Shown here in pieces: positions 16,927 to 22,975 of a DNA stretch of 30,048 nt. Both the position numbers and the translations under genes were made by a program. This DNA is from a virus: IMG/VR virus record IMGVR_UViG_3300030333_000940, positions 1 through 30,048 of that record; one strand, 5' to 3'. The notes below the pieces were generated by a model. That model saw only the letters and a program-made list of their open reading frames with translations, did no database searches and was not told where the DNA came from. Every line of letters begins with the position of its first letter. The first letter of the stretch is position 1.

Positions 16927-18436
16927 AGTCTAGTACCTTGGCTTTTGTTGTCTGTTTCCTTGTCCTGTTTCTCACCGTCATACGCCTGTGTTCGCCACCA
17001 CCTAACAGGCAGTAGCCCAAGGCATCCCCAACGTGGGAGTGTTCATTTTTATTGGGTGTATCTTTAAACCGTTCCTGTCCGGCTCCAATCGGCATACGTT
17101 TAAAATGATATCCACCAGCTAGGCTTTTTCTTAATCTCTGGCATTTACGATGAACCATAAAACCGGGTTTGCCATCGATTAATCGCCCCATCGGAATAGC
17201 ACAAGCCTCACGCCTCGTTCTAAAATCATTAGTCGCTGTCGGTTGTGCCATGATGCCATGTGTCTTTAGGTGGGAAAACGCAGTTGTCTCAAATATCTGA
17301 TCTCTCTGCATACCAGCCGGGTCACCCCATACAAAGGTATCGTATCCGGCAAACCTCATCTCAAGTTCGCTTTTAAGATATGAGCAGAACCGTTCCAGAC
17401 CAATATCAAACGTCACCAGTTCATGGAGTATATGCCATCTGCCATTCGGCATTTTCTGGGCAAAGATAGCAGCCGGTGTTAATCCAAAGTCCAAGCCAAT
17501 ATTAATCGGTATGCCTTTAACAGGCTCTAAGTCAGCCGACATAGTTGTATCATCATACTCTGACCAGACGGGTCTACCTTCCTGTACATAGGTGTATTTA
17601 CCTTCAGCGTAGCATCTGATCCAATCAAGGTTCTTGCCACCTAGCAACTGCAAATAATAATCTTCCGGCAAATTGCCGATATTCTCAGCCTTGTCATTGA
17701 CCTTCCACCATTTACTGGCTTGCTGAATAAACCCTTGAGCCTCTGGCATATCTTTAGGAACGTCATCGGTATTAGCCTCTGTTACGCCACCGGGCTGATT
17801 AAAGAACTCCCATTTAAACTTTCCTTTAGGTGTTTCTTTTTCTGCGAGGCGATACCACCAATGATCATCATCGCAAGGGTTGCTGTCCATTATAATTCCA
17901 TGCCAACTAGCAGATCCATCTGCCTTAGTAGGATATCTGCCGACACGGTGCGTTAGACCATCAATAACAGCTTTAGGTAACTCTTTAGCCTCATTAACAA
18001 ACGCCCCGGTAAGTTCTAAAGATAGCAATTTGCGAACATCCTTGGGAGCATCAAGTGCTAAAAAAATAATCTCACAATCAATACCACTCGCATTTTTTCT
18101 AGGGGGCAGTTTTAGATGATGCGTTATAGGTGGAGCATGGCGAACATTGCCCCAGATATGTTCCGGCAGTAATTCAAGCCAAGTCTTCAATGTCGTGGTC
18201 CTTAACATAGGATACGAGTTCCTAACCACGGCAAACCGGGTATAGCGTATTCCATCCCTCGGTGACGGTTTCTGCTGGACGGCTCGTCTAAATATTTCAG
18301 CACAACAGGCATAAGATTTGCCACTACCAACTGGACCCATGATACCTCTAACAAAGGCTTTGCTTTTAAGGAAATCGGCAAGGGTAGGTGAGCCGGAAAA
18401 ATCCAGTTTTAATCCAGAAGGAATATCTTCACTCAT
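16910..18436 (-). CDS. Terminase large subunit, 508 aa
   Basis: This is the packaging motor ATPase and nuclease. The Walker A motif GPVGSGKS is at residues 34-41. A Walker B-like segment with its acidic pair lies at about 142-151 (LTGAFVNEAKE). The nuclease domain shows the three expected acidic sites of the RNase H fold: LDFG (D316), GDPAG (D372) and HVGDALGY (D471). It uses ATP to push DNA through the portal and cuts concatemers. The gene overlaps the small subunit gene by 8 bases and precedes the DUF2833 gene. The length is in the normal range and all key residues are present. Cohesive-end or headful packaging cannot be told from the sequence alone. Confidence 0.92.
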   Translation of the reverse strand: MSEDIPSGLKLDFSGSPTLADFLKSKAFVRGIMGPVGSGKSYACCAEIFRRAVQQKPSPRDGIRYTRFAVVRNSYPMLRTTTLKTWLELLPEHIWGNVRHAPPITHHLKLPPRKNASGIDCEIIFLALDAPKDVRKLLSLELTGAFVNEAKELPKAVIDGLTHRVGRYPTKADGSASWHGIIMDSNPCDDDHWWYRLAEKETPKGKFKWEFFNQPGGVTEANTDDVPKDMPEAQGFIQQASKWWKVNDKAENIGNLPEDYYLQLLGGKNLDWIRCYAEGKYTYVQEGRPVWSEYDDTTMSADLEPVKGIPINIGLDFGLTPAAIFAQKMPNGRWHILHELVTFDIGLERFCSYLKSELEMRFAGYDTFVWGDPAGMQRDQIFETTAFSHLKTHGIMAQPTATNDFRTRREACAIPMGRLIDGKPGFMVHRKCQRLRKSLAGGYHFKRMPIGAGQERFKDTPNKNEHSHVGDALGYCLLGGGEHRRMTVRNRTRKQTTKAKVLDFDVFA

Positions 18437-18836
18437 TTTTTTCTCCCGGAAGTACCATCGTTACATCTACCACAGCCGGTTTCTCGCTTTCTTTTTCTTG
18501 GTCCAGCAACCCGGCACTCTTGGATAGCATCTGCAACACCCTTACCTTATCGATCATTTCAACTTCTATCTGATCACCAGAGCGTGTCGGTGTTACCTTG
18601 ATCTTCTTGATCGCCTGTAACGCCCTCTCTGGAATTTCCTTAATCTCTTTGATGCTGACATTATTCTCACTCCATTCTAAAACATCGGTTATATTCGCAC
18701 TTGCCAATCCTAATAGCTGATTAGCCAGTTCATCCCGGTTATCATAAATTATGCTGGACCCTCGCAACCGTTTCGTGATCGCACCAACACCGGCAAACCG
18801 TCCATTCATCTTCGGCAGTTTAGACTTTCTTTTCAT
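18429..18836 (-). CDS. Terminase small subunit, 135 aa
   Basis: The place directly before the large terminase (8-base overlap) and the sequence pattern both support this. The N-terminus is basic. A helical centre follows, with ITDVLEWSENNVSIKEIKEI at about residues 50-69 and then PERALQAIKKIKVTPTRSG, a short strand, and a helical stretch IDKVRVLQMLSKSAGLLDQE. That last part is typical of small terminase subunits (ALQ.L.KHLGL-like). It should recognise the phage packaging site and assemble as a ring. The C-terminal tail is acidic and probably contacts the large subunit. Confidence 0.82.
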   Translation of the reverse strand: MKRKSKLPKMNGRFAGVGAITKRLRGSSIIYDNRDELANQLLGLASANITDVLEWSENNVSIKEIKEIPERALQAIKKIKVTPTRSGDQIEVEMIDKVRVLQMLSKSAGLLDQEKESEKPAVVDVTMVLPGEKNE

Positions 18837-19045
18837 TAAAAAGGCTGGTCCTTTTCTTTCTTAGCCTCAAAGCATTGCAGCCATAAATCACCATCCTTAT
18901 TAGGTAAGGGAAGAGCATTCAGCTTAATAGAGCGTTTACCGTCAGCCTTCTCCAACAAAATGCCTAAACTCATCCACCGGGTTTTCTCTTCACCGTTAAC
19001 AGTAAAATTACCTTGGGATTGCATTACTAAATATGTTTTATCCAT
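18836..19045 (-). CDS. Conserved small protein of phages, 69 aa
   Basis: This is the first gene of the packaging/virion operon. It has a pattern that I recognise from short conserved proteins in phages and mobile elements: YLVMQSQ...GEEKTRWMSLGILLE..DGKRSIKLNALPL...GDLWLQCFEA (the shared core is TRW..LG........I.L.ALP...G...L). It is probably one small beta domain. Function is unknown. It shares one base with the small terminase gene and is preceded by AAGGAG 7 bases before ATG 19045, a strong ribosome site. Confidence 0.68.
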   Translation of the reverse strand: MDKTYLVMQSQGNFTVNGEEKTRWMSLGILLEKADGKRSIKLNALPLPNKDGDLWLQCFEAKKEKDQPF

Positions 19046-19089
19046 TGAAAAACTCCTTAATGAAATTGTGGAAAATATTTTTGTGATAG

Positions 19090-19115
19090 CCCCCCTCTAT
19101 ATACGCATGGGGGGG
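19090..19115. other. C6/G7 hairpin upstream of the packaging operon
   Basis: In the 165-base gap between the initiator and the packaging operon, six C residues (19090-19095) and seven G residues (19109-19115) face each other around a 13-base loop. No T-run follows on either strand, so it is not a usual terminator. The position directly before the terminase genes makes a cos or pac element, or a leader structure, possible. This is inference only. Confidence 0.5.
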
Positions 19116-19188
19116 AGGGCATAAGGTGCGTTCTGCGATACAGAGATTTTTTATACCGTATTGTGCGTGTTCCGATGCCTCTAGGAAC

Positions 19189-19204
19189 ATCTGGACTTTG
19201 TACA
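19189..19204. repeat. CTTTGTACA element, copy 3
   Basis: ATCTGGACTTTGTACA lies 6 bases after the stop of the initiator gene, before the packaging operon. It differs by one base in 16 from the element at 13218-13233. A TATAAA block about 40 bases further along the minus strand could be a -10 region, but spacing to this element is too long for a simple sigma70 promoter. Confidence 0.65.
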
Positions 19205-19210
19205 CTCTAG

Positions 19211-20440
19211 TCATAGTGATGCCTTTTTATCTAGGAAATACTGTAATGTATTAGGTGGCTGCTTGTTGTCCTGTAAAGATTGGTTAACTACCTTAGTAGC
19301 TAGTTCTTTAAACTGCTCAGTAGTGTATCCTAACTGTAATAGCTTATCAGCTACTACCTTATCATTCTCACTAGCCTTCCAATCCGAACCATAAGTCTGT
19401 TTCACTACATTCATGTAACTGTTGATTATACCATTAATTAAGATTTCCTTATTATATATATTATTATATATACTATTATTGTTAAGTGTAACACTCACCG
19501 TTACATCTGAGGGTTTAGGTGTAACGTTCATTGTTACATCTTTAGTTTGGTTGTAACGGTCATCGTTACATCTAGTATCTGAGGTGTAACCGTCATCGTT
19601 ACACCCTTTATAATACTTATTATAGTATTCTAATGGTATGCTGTGGTCTTTTTCATTCGGTGGACTTCCCCATGAAGTTGACCAGACACTGCCCGGTTTC
19701 CAGTTCTGTAATCGTGCCTTCCATTGTGCCTCATCATTGGTAATAACTTCCTTCTTTACCGGCTCTTTAGGCTTGTCCTGTGGCTTGTTAAAGTATCCCA
19801 GCTTGTAAGGTGATGCCATCTTATTATCGAGTGCTGTCCATGTTTCCTCTGTCTGTATGCCTGTCATCCATAATGCTACGTCATTATATATACGGTCAAA
19901 GGAATAGTCTGGGTTGTCCTTGGCGTACTTCTTGGTGATAACGTAGGCTAACTTCTCCTGTTTCTCTGTTAACTCACGCTCGTAATGTTTAGGCTTATAC
20001 ACCTTCTTAAGTGTTTCTTTAACCTTGTCATCATCTATCTCGGTAGTATCTGCCATCTGTTTATCGTAGTCTATTGATGGGTCCAGAATAACTCTGTACA
20101 CGCAGCCTTGGTGACCTAATGGTCTACGGTTGTCTGCCTTGCGTATCTTCTCTATGTATCCCCAGTCACATAAGTCATTCATGTAGTTTGTTACATGGGT
20201 TCTGGCTGTGCCGACTATCTTGCCAATGGTTGAATGATTAATAAAAAATGTATTGCCTCGCCTTTCATTCTGATGACCACAACAGATAGCCAGTATTCTA
20301 AATGCCTGTTTAGCCTTATTAAACCTAACGTCACCGTAGGCTCTAGCTGGCATGATTATAACTTGTCCGGGGCATTGGTATTCTCCATGACCTTTAGGTG
20401 GATCTCTGAGTGGGTCCGGTGTTACTTTACTTATCTTCAC
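19211..20440 (-). CDS. Replication initiator, winged-helix, lambda O-like in layout, 409 aa
   Basis: The frame is open from 20560, but I place the start at GTG 20440, with AAGGAA 8 bases upstream, because the first 40 codons overlap the zinc-ribbon gene out of frame and look unnatural. Residues about 34-120 form a winged helix (AFRILAICCGHQN, then NHSTIGKIVGTARTHVTNYM, then NDLCDWGYIEKIRKAD). A lysine-rich link and a middle domain follow (ELTEKQEKLAYVITKKYAKD). Residues 279-318 are a poorly folded Asp/Thr/Val stretch that is encoded by the four iterons. The C-terminus is helical. A DNA-binding N-terminus, origin repeats inside the gene and an A/T-rich flank are the plan of phage lambda O. It would bind the iterons and recruit the host helicase. 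The role is inferred from this plan; the fold is a motif call. Confidence 0.72.
   Translation of the reverse strand: MKISKVTPDPLRDPPKGHGEYQCPGQVIIMPARAYGDVRFNKAKQAFRILAICCGHQNERRGNTFFINHSTIGKIVGTARTHVTNYMNDLCDWGYIEKIRKADNRRPLGHQGCVYRVILDPSIDYDKQMADTTEIDDDKVKETLKKVYKPKHYERELTEKQEKLAYVITKKYAKDNPDYSFDRIYNDVALWMTGIQTEETWTALDNKMASPYKLGYFNKPQDKPKEPVKKEVITNDEAQWKARLQNWKPGSVWSTSWGSPPNEKDHSIPLEYYNKYYKGCNDDGYTSDTRCNDDRYNQTKDVTMNVTPKPSDVTVSVTLNNNSIYNNIYNKEILINGIINSYMNVVKQTYGSDWKASENDKVVADKLLQLGYTTEQFKELATKVVNQSLQDNKQPPNTLQYFLDKKASL
19451..19607. other. Probable origin of replication: four iterons plus A/T-rich element
   Basis: Four 22-bp repeats start at 19488, 19521, 19553 and 19586. Their consensus is TGTAACnnTCAyyGTTACAyC, each an interrupted palindrome of TGTAAC and GTTACA with a 7-base centre. 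The spacing is 33, 32 and 33 bases, close to three helix turns. They are flanked at 19451-19480 by a run of 30 bases with only one C, a likely DNA unwinding element. All this lies inside the initiator gene. The repeats keep their DNA sequence while the reading frame shifts between copies 2 and 3, so they are kept as DNA sites. Confidence 0.8.
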
Positions 20441-20585
20441 GCTTAACTTCCTTAATGGTTTCAGTAATGTAAACACCACAAGTGTAGCACTTACGTTCTG
20501 AGAAATTTTTCTCTGTACGCAATGTACTAAGTGCTGTCTTACAGCGTGGGCAGAAATCATCTTTTGTTCGTTTATTATCTGTCAT
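20427..20585 (-). CDS. Zinc-ribbon peptide, 52 aa
   Basis: This short frame (ATG 20585 to TAA 20427) encodes two CxxC pairs, FCPRCKT at residues 11-17 and KCYTCGV at about 32-38, separated by 16 residues. The Cys pattern is typical of a single zinc ribbon that binds DNA, RNA or protein. It overlaps the end of the preceding 84-residue gene by 11 bases and the start of the initiator gene by 14 bases. Its metal-binding pattern argues that this frame, and not the overlapping frame, is the coding one. The partner may be the initiator or host RNA polymerase, but this is unknown. Confidence 0.8.
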   Translation of the reverse strand: MTDNKRTKDDFCPRCKTALSTLRTEKNFSERKCYTCGVYITETIKEVKREDK

Positions 20586-20829
20586 TGGTTTTACTCGTAT
20601 GTGGAACGTATGCTTGATGCTTACTAAAGAAGTTTGACTTTAAGTTCATCTGCTTTAACTGCTTGTCCTGTGCCTCTTTATCGCCTCTATGGAATAAGTT
20701 AAGGTTGTCATTCTTTGCCATTACTTCCTCAAATGTAGTGAGGGATGATGATTGGTAAACATGAGTTTGTACTGGATAATATCGCCCATATTTATCGTAT
20801 TTATCTGCTATTGGATCATCCTCAAACAT
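20575..20829 (-). CDS. Hypothetical replication-region protein, 84 aa
   Basis: I do not recognise a family. The product is polar and Tyr/Asp/Gln/Lys-rich. It begins FEDDPIADKYDKYGRYYPVQ and has a lysine-rich second half (DKQLKQMNLKSNFFSKHQ). No membrane segment or metal site is seen. It starts in the stop region of the DnaA-like gene and overlaps the zinc-ribbon gene by 11 bases, so it belongs to the replication operon. It could be an accessory factor of the initiator, but nothing in the sequence proves this. Confidence 0.6.
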   Translation of the reverse strand: MFEDDPIADKYDKYGRYYPVQTHVYQSSSLTTFEEVMAKNDNLNLFHRGDKEAQDKQLKQMNLKSNFFSKHQAYVPHTSKTNDR

Positions 20830-21266
20830 TACGCTACGTCCAGTTCTTTCATAACATCATTATATATTCTACGCATTTTACGGCTGTCTTTAATCAGCTT
20901 TCTGCCTCGTTTGGCTCCCTGTACTATCGTTGTATGATCACGGTTGAGGGCATTGCCTATCTCTGTAAATGGCTGCCAAGTCTTTTCCCGGCAGACCAAA
21001 TACAACAAAGTTCTAAATGGCTGGGTGAGGTGGCTACGTCTTTTGTTTAACAATTCACTTGGTGGGCAGCCAGTTACTCTTGAGATGGCAAGGACCACTT
21101 CCCGGATTGATACTGCTTGGGTGAGATCTCTAAGATCTTCGTTCCTCGATATATAGCCTCGACTAGCTTTTTCTTTAGTCGGTAAACCGGGGTCTTGAAC
21201 CCTTTCACATCCTCGACTATCCTCTCTTTGTTTGTAAAGTATCGGAAATCTGCCATGTATTTGCAT
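20829..21266 (-). CDS. DnaA domain IV-like DNA-binding protein, up to 145 aa
   Basis: Residues about 53-140 match the C-terminal DNA-binding domain of DnaA. The helix SIREVVLAISRVTGCPPSEL is followed by KRRSHLTQPFRTLLYLV, then REKTW and the signature IGNALNRDHTTIVQG, with the basic end GRKLIKD. There is no ATPase domain, so this is a stand-alone domain, as in several phages. ATG 21266 has GGAG 7 bases upstream and would give 145 residues, but the first 45 or so residues are translated out of frame over the nuclease gene. No ATG, GTG or TTG that I can see lies nearer the domain. It may bind DnaA-box-like sites near the phage origin or compete with host DnaA. The domain is certain; the start is not. 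Confidence 0.78.
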   Translation of the reverse strand: MQIHGRFPILYKQREDSRGCERVQDPGLPTKEKASRGYISRNEDLRDLTQAVSIREVVLAISRVTGCPPSELLNKRRSHLTQPFRTLLYLVCREKTWQPFTEIGNALNRDHTTIVQGAKRGRKLIKDSRKMRRIYNDVMKELDVA

Positions 21267-21463
21267 ATCTTTACTCCATCAATTTTTATCTCATAGCTGG
21301 GATGGACTTCTAAATGTGTTATCTCACCACGCTCCAGCTTTGGTTTTAATGTGTGCCAGTAATGCTTTGCCTCGGCTTGACTATCGAAAGTATAACCATC
21401 TAATTTCACTTTTTTTGCTCGATATTTCAATGACTTAACCGTTATTAACCCTAGATGTAACAT
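21074..21463 (-). CDS. DUF1064-type nuclease, 129 aa
   Basis: This shows the DUF1064 pattern, a PD-(D/E)XK-like phage nuclease family thought to cut branched DNA. It has KYRAKKVKLDGYTFDSQAEA (residues 13-32), then Y...L.....GEI..LEVHPSYEI (L/H/P/Y at about 46-58), YMADFRYF (catalytic Asp region, about 69-76), VEDVKGFKTP (E/D.KG, about 84-93) and a final RLKKKLVEAIY...ILEI helix and strand. The family usually ends near ILEI, so about 17 extra residues follow it here. Start codon ATG 21463 has no clear ribosome site. TTG 21430 would give an N-terminus MKYRAKK, more usual in the family. It heads the replication operon. Confidence 0.8.
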   Translation of the reverse strand: MLHLGLITVKSLKYRAKKVKLDGYTFDSQAEAKHYWHTLKPKLERGEITHLEVHPSYEIKIDGVKICKYMADFRYFTNKERIVEDVKGFKTPVYRLKKKLVEAIYRGTKILEISPKQYQSGKWSLPSQE

Positions 21464-21545
21464 TTAGCACTTGTTTTTCACAATAAATAGGATTACATTA
21501 AGTACAAGTGAAAATTTGGTGTACGTTTTAAAAAAGGGGAATAAT
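21464..21545. promoter_or_regulatory. Divergent promoter and operator region
   Basis: This is the only divergent gap in the window. On the plus strand, TTGTTT (21471-21476), a 17-base gap and TACATT (21494-21499) form a fair sigma70-like pair. On the minus strand, TTGTAC (21507-21502), a 16-base gap and TATTGT (21485-21480) form another. The inverted repeat CACTTGT (21468-21474) and ACAAGTG (21504-21510) overlaps both -35 boxes, as an operator would. AGATGTAAC at 21453-21461 equals one arm of the origin iterons, so the initiator may also bind here. These are inferences from sequence pattern. Confidence 0.55.
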
Positions 21546-21740
21546 ATGAAAATAGATCAAAGAACTAAAAAGTCAGCATACATAGAATTAGATAATGGTT
21601 TAGTTGTGTATGTAGATACTTCAACTAGAGAAAATATTGTCCATATTTGGCAAGGTGAAGATGCAACTGAAGAAATTAAATTAATTGATGGTGTAATTTG
21701 TCAGAATAGCTTTCCATCAAATGTTGAAGGGAGAAAGTAA
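21546..21740 (+). CDS. Hypothetical early protein, 64 aa
   Basis: The start is placed at ATG 21546 because AAAAGGGG lies 7 bases upstream; the open frame upstream of it lies in the promoter. The product (MKIDQRTKKSAYIELDNGLV, then VYVDTSTRENIVHIWQGEDA) looks like a small all-beta protein and has no known motif for me. It is the first plus-strand gene and so probably one of the earliest expressed. It ends with the codons for GRK and the shared GGGAGAAAGTAAATAATG translation signal for the next gene. Function is unknown. A host take-over or regulatory role is possible for a first early gene. Confidence 0.65.
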   Translation: MKIDQRTKKSAYIELDNGLVVYVDTSTRENIVHIWQGEDATEEIKLIDGVICQNSFPSNVEGRK

Positions 21741-21743
21741 ATA

Positions 21744-21911
21744 ATGAAATATCAAGAGCAATATAAAAATTACTTATGGCTAATAAAAAAGACACAGCCA
21801 GACGTAGAGCCACTAAGTTATAACGATTTTGTTGCACAATATATAAAGGGCAAAAGCATCCTTACTAACATAAACCAGATAAAAGAAATTCATAAAATAG
21901 GGAGAAAGTAA
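21744..21911 (+). CDS. Hypothetical small early protein, 55 aa
   Basis: ATG 21744 follows GGGAGAAAGTAAATA, a strong ribosome site. The product starts MKYQEQYKNYLWLIKKTQPD and ends IHKIGRK. It is basic and helical, and I do not recognise it. It ends with exactly the same GGGAGAAAGTAAATAATG signal as the gene before it. The codons for VAQYI (21831-21845) are one copy of the TGTYGCACAATATATA repeat. Function is unknown. Confidence 0.62.
   Translation: MKYQEQYKNYLWLIKKTQPDVEPLSYNDFVAQYIKGKSILTNINQIKEIHKIGRK
21831..21845 (+). repeat. GTYGCACAATATATA repeat, copy 1
   Basis: GTTGCACAATATATA lies inside the 55-residue gene. Near-identical copies lie at 21917, 24224 and 24452, all on the plus strand in the early region. 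See the finding on this repeat. Confidence 0.5.
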
Positions 21912-21914
21912 ATA

Positions 21915-22199
21915 ATGTCGCACAATATATATAAAGATAAACCAGAAGAGGGCAAAGTATATGCCCTTACTGGTGGTCCTAAAGCTGCTTGTATTGCTAA
22001 TGGCAACACATGGGCTGATAGTGAGGTCAAACCTAAATATGACCAGATAACTAAAGCTGAATGGGCTAAAAAGCCTAAAGCATATAAATCAATTATAGAC
22101 GGTCAGAAGTATATCTTAGCACTAGATCCTAAAACTGGTGGCACTATACTCAAGCCTGTTGATGTTGTTGACAACCAAGTTGTACAGAGGGTAGACTAA
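21915..22199 (+). CDS. Hypothetical early protein, 94 aa
   Basis: ATG 21915 is preceded by GGGAGAAAGTAAATA. The product is hydrophilic, rich in Lys, Ala, Asp and Pro (NIYKDKPEEGKVYALTGGPK, then CIANGNTWADSEVKPKYDQ), with no cysteine pairs or membrane segments. No family is recognised. The stop shares one base with the serine recombinase start (TAATG), so the two are translated together, and it might be a cofactor of the recombinase. Its first codons form another copy of the GTCGCACAATATATA repeat. Confidence 0.65.
   Translation: MSHNIYKDKPEEGKVYALTGGPKAACIANGNTWADSEVKPKYDQITKAEWAKKPKAYKSIIDGQKYILALDPKTGGTILKPVDVVDNQVVQRVD
21917..21931 (+). repeat. GTYGCACAATATATA repeat, copy 2
   Basis: GTCGCACAATATATA overlaps the start codon region of the 94-residue gene. 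It is 86 bases from copy 1. Confidence 0.5.
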
Positions 22200-22975
22200 T
22201 GGTGTACGCAAATAATGGTTATGAGAGTGGTATGCCTATATTTAGGAAGGATCACGGTACTCAGCACAGGGGCAAGTATGCTTGCCTTGTGCGAGTTAGT
22301 ACTGATAAACAGGATGTGGAAAACCAAATCTATAATATAAAACAATATCTCAATGGTGGTGACCATGAGGTGAAATGGTTTAGGGAAGAGGGAGTGTCTG
22401 GGGCATTACCTTTTTCTAAACGACCAGTTTTAAAAGAGGCTCTGGACTACTGTAGAAAAGAGAAAGCTACTTTGGTTGTTTACAGCCTGTCTAGGTTTTC
22501 AAGAAAGATGTGGGAAACAACACGGTTTTTTGAGGAAGAAGTCCACAAGAAAAGATTTAAGTTTATTGTAGTAGACAATCCAATGCTGGATCATAAGACA
22601 ATCGGTTTCCATGCTCAGATGAACTATATCGAGCGTGAGCATATAAGGGAGCGAACTTCTGCATCCTTTAACCGTATCAAAGCTGAGATAGCAGAGAAGG
22701 GCTACTACAAATCGAAATCCGGGAATATTATTAAGAAACTCGGTGTACATGACAAGCTGCAAGAGGCTGGTCAGAAGGGTGCTGATACTGTCAAGAAAAA
22801 TGCTGATGACTTTGCAAGGGATAATTTGCCTCTGATAAAATCATTGCTAGATGATGGAAACAGCTACCGGGATGTTGCTCGTATACTTACTAAGAGGGGC
22901 ATTCCATCATTTAAAGGGGGCGAATGGTATGCCTCAACTGTATCTAACTTAATTAAAAGGGGAACAAATAAATGA
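22199..22975 (+). CDS. Serine recombinase (resolvase/invertase type), 258 aa
   Basis: The N-terminal catalytic domain is clear. YACLVRVSTDKQDV carries the nucleophile Ser34, and a basic YSLSRFSRKMWE motif follows at about residues 95-106 (Arg99 and Arg102). A long dimer helix has the usual IEREHIRERTSASFNRIKAE pattern (around 145-165). A C-terminal helix-turn-helix follows (LLDDGNSYRDVARILTKRG, then IPSFKGGEWYASTVSNLIKR), the usual end of small serine recombinases. It lacks the large zinc-ribbon domain of serine integrases. It joins and recombines two DNA sites through a phosphoserine link. Possible jobs are resolution of dimers, inversion of a fibre module, or integration. It has an extra polar N-terminus of about 25 residues. 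Confidence 0.88.
   Translation: MVYANNGYESGMPIFRKDHGTQHRGKYACLVRVSTDKQDVENQIYNIKQYLNGGDHEVKWFREEGVSGALPFSKRPVLKEALDYCRKEKATLVVYSLSRFSRKMWETTRFFEEEVHKKRFKFIVVDNPMLDHKTIGFHAQMNYIEREHIRERTSASFNRIKAEIAEKGYYKSKSGNIIKKLGVHDKLQEAGQKGADTVKKNADDFARDNLPLIKSLLDDGNSYRDVARILTKRGIPSFKGGEWYASTVSNLIKRGTNK

Noticed and set aside
19211-20560. Initiator as a 449-residue protein
   Set aside because: The first 40 codons overlap a zinc-ribbon gene in another frame and look unnatural. GTG 20440 has a good ribosome site.
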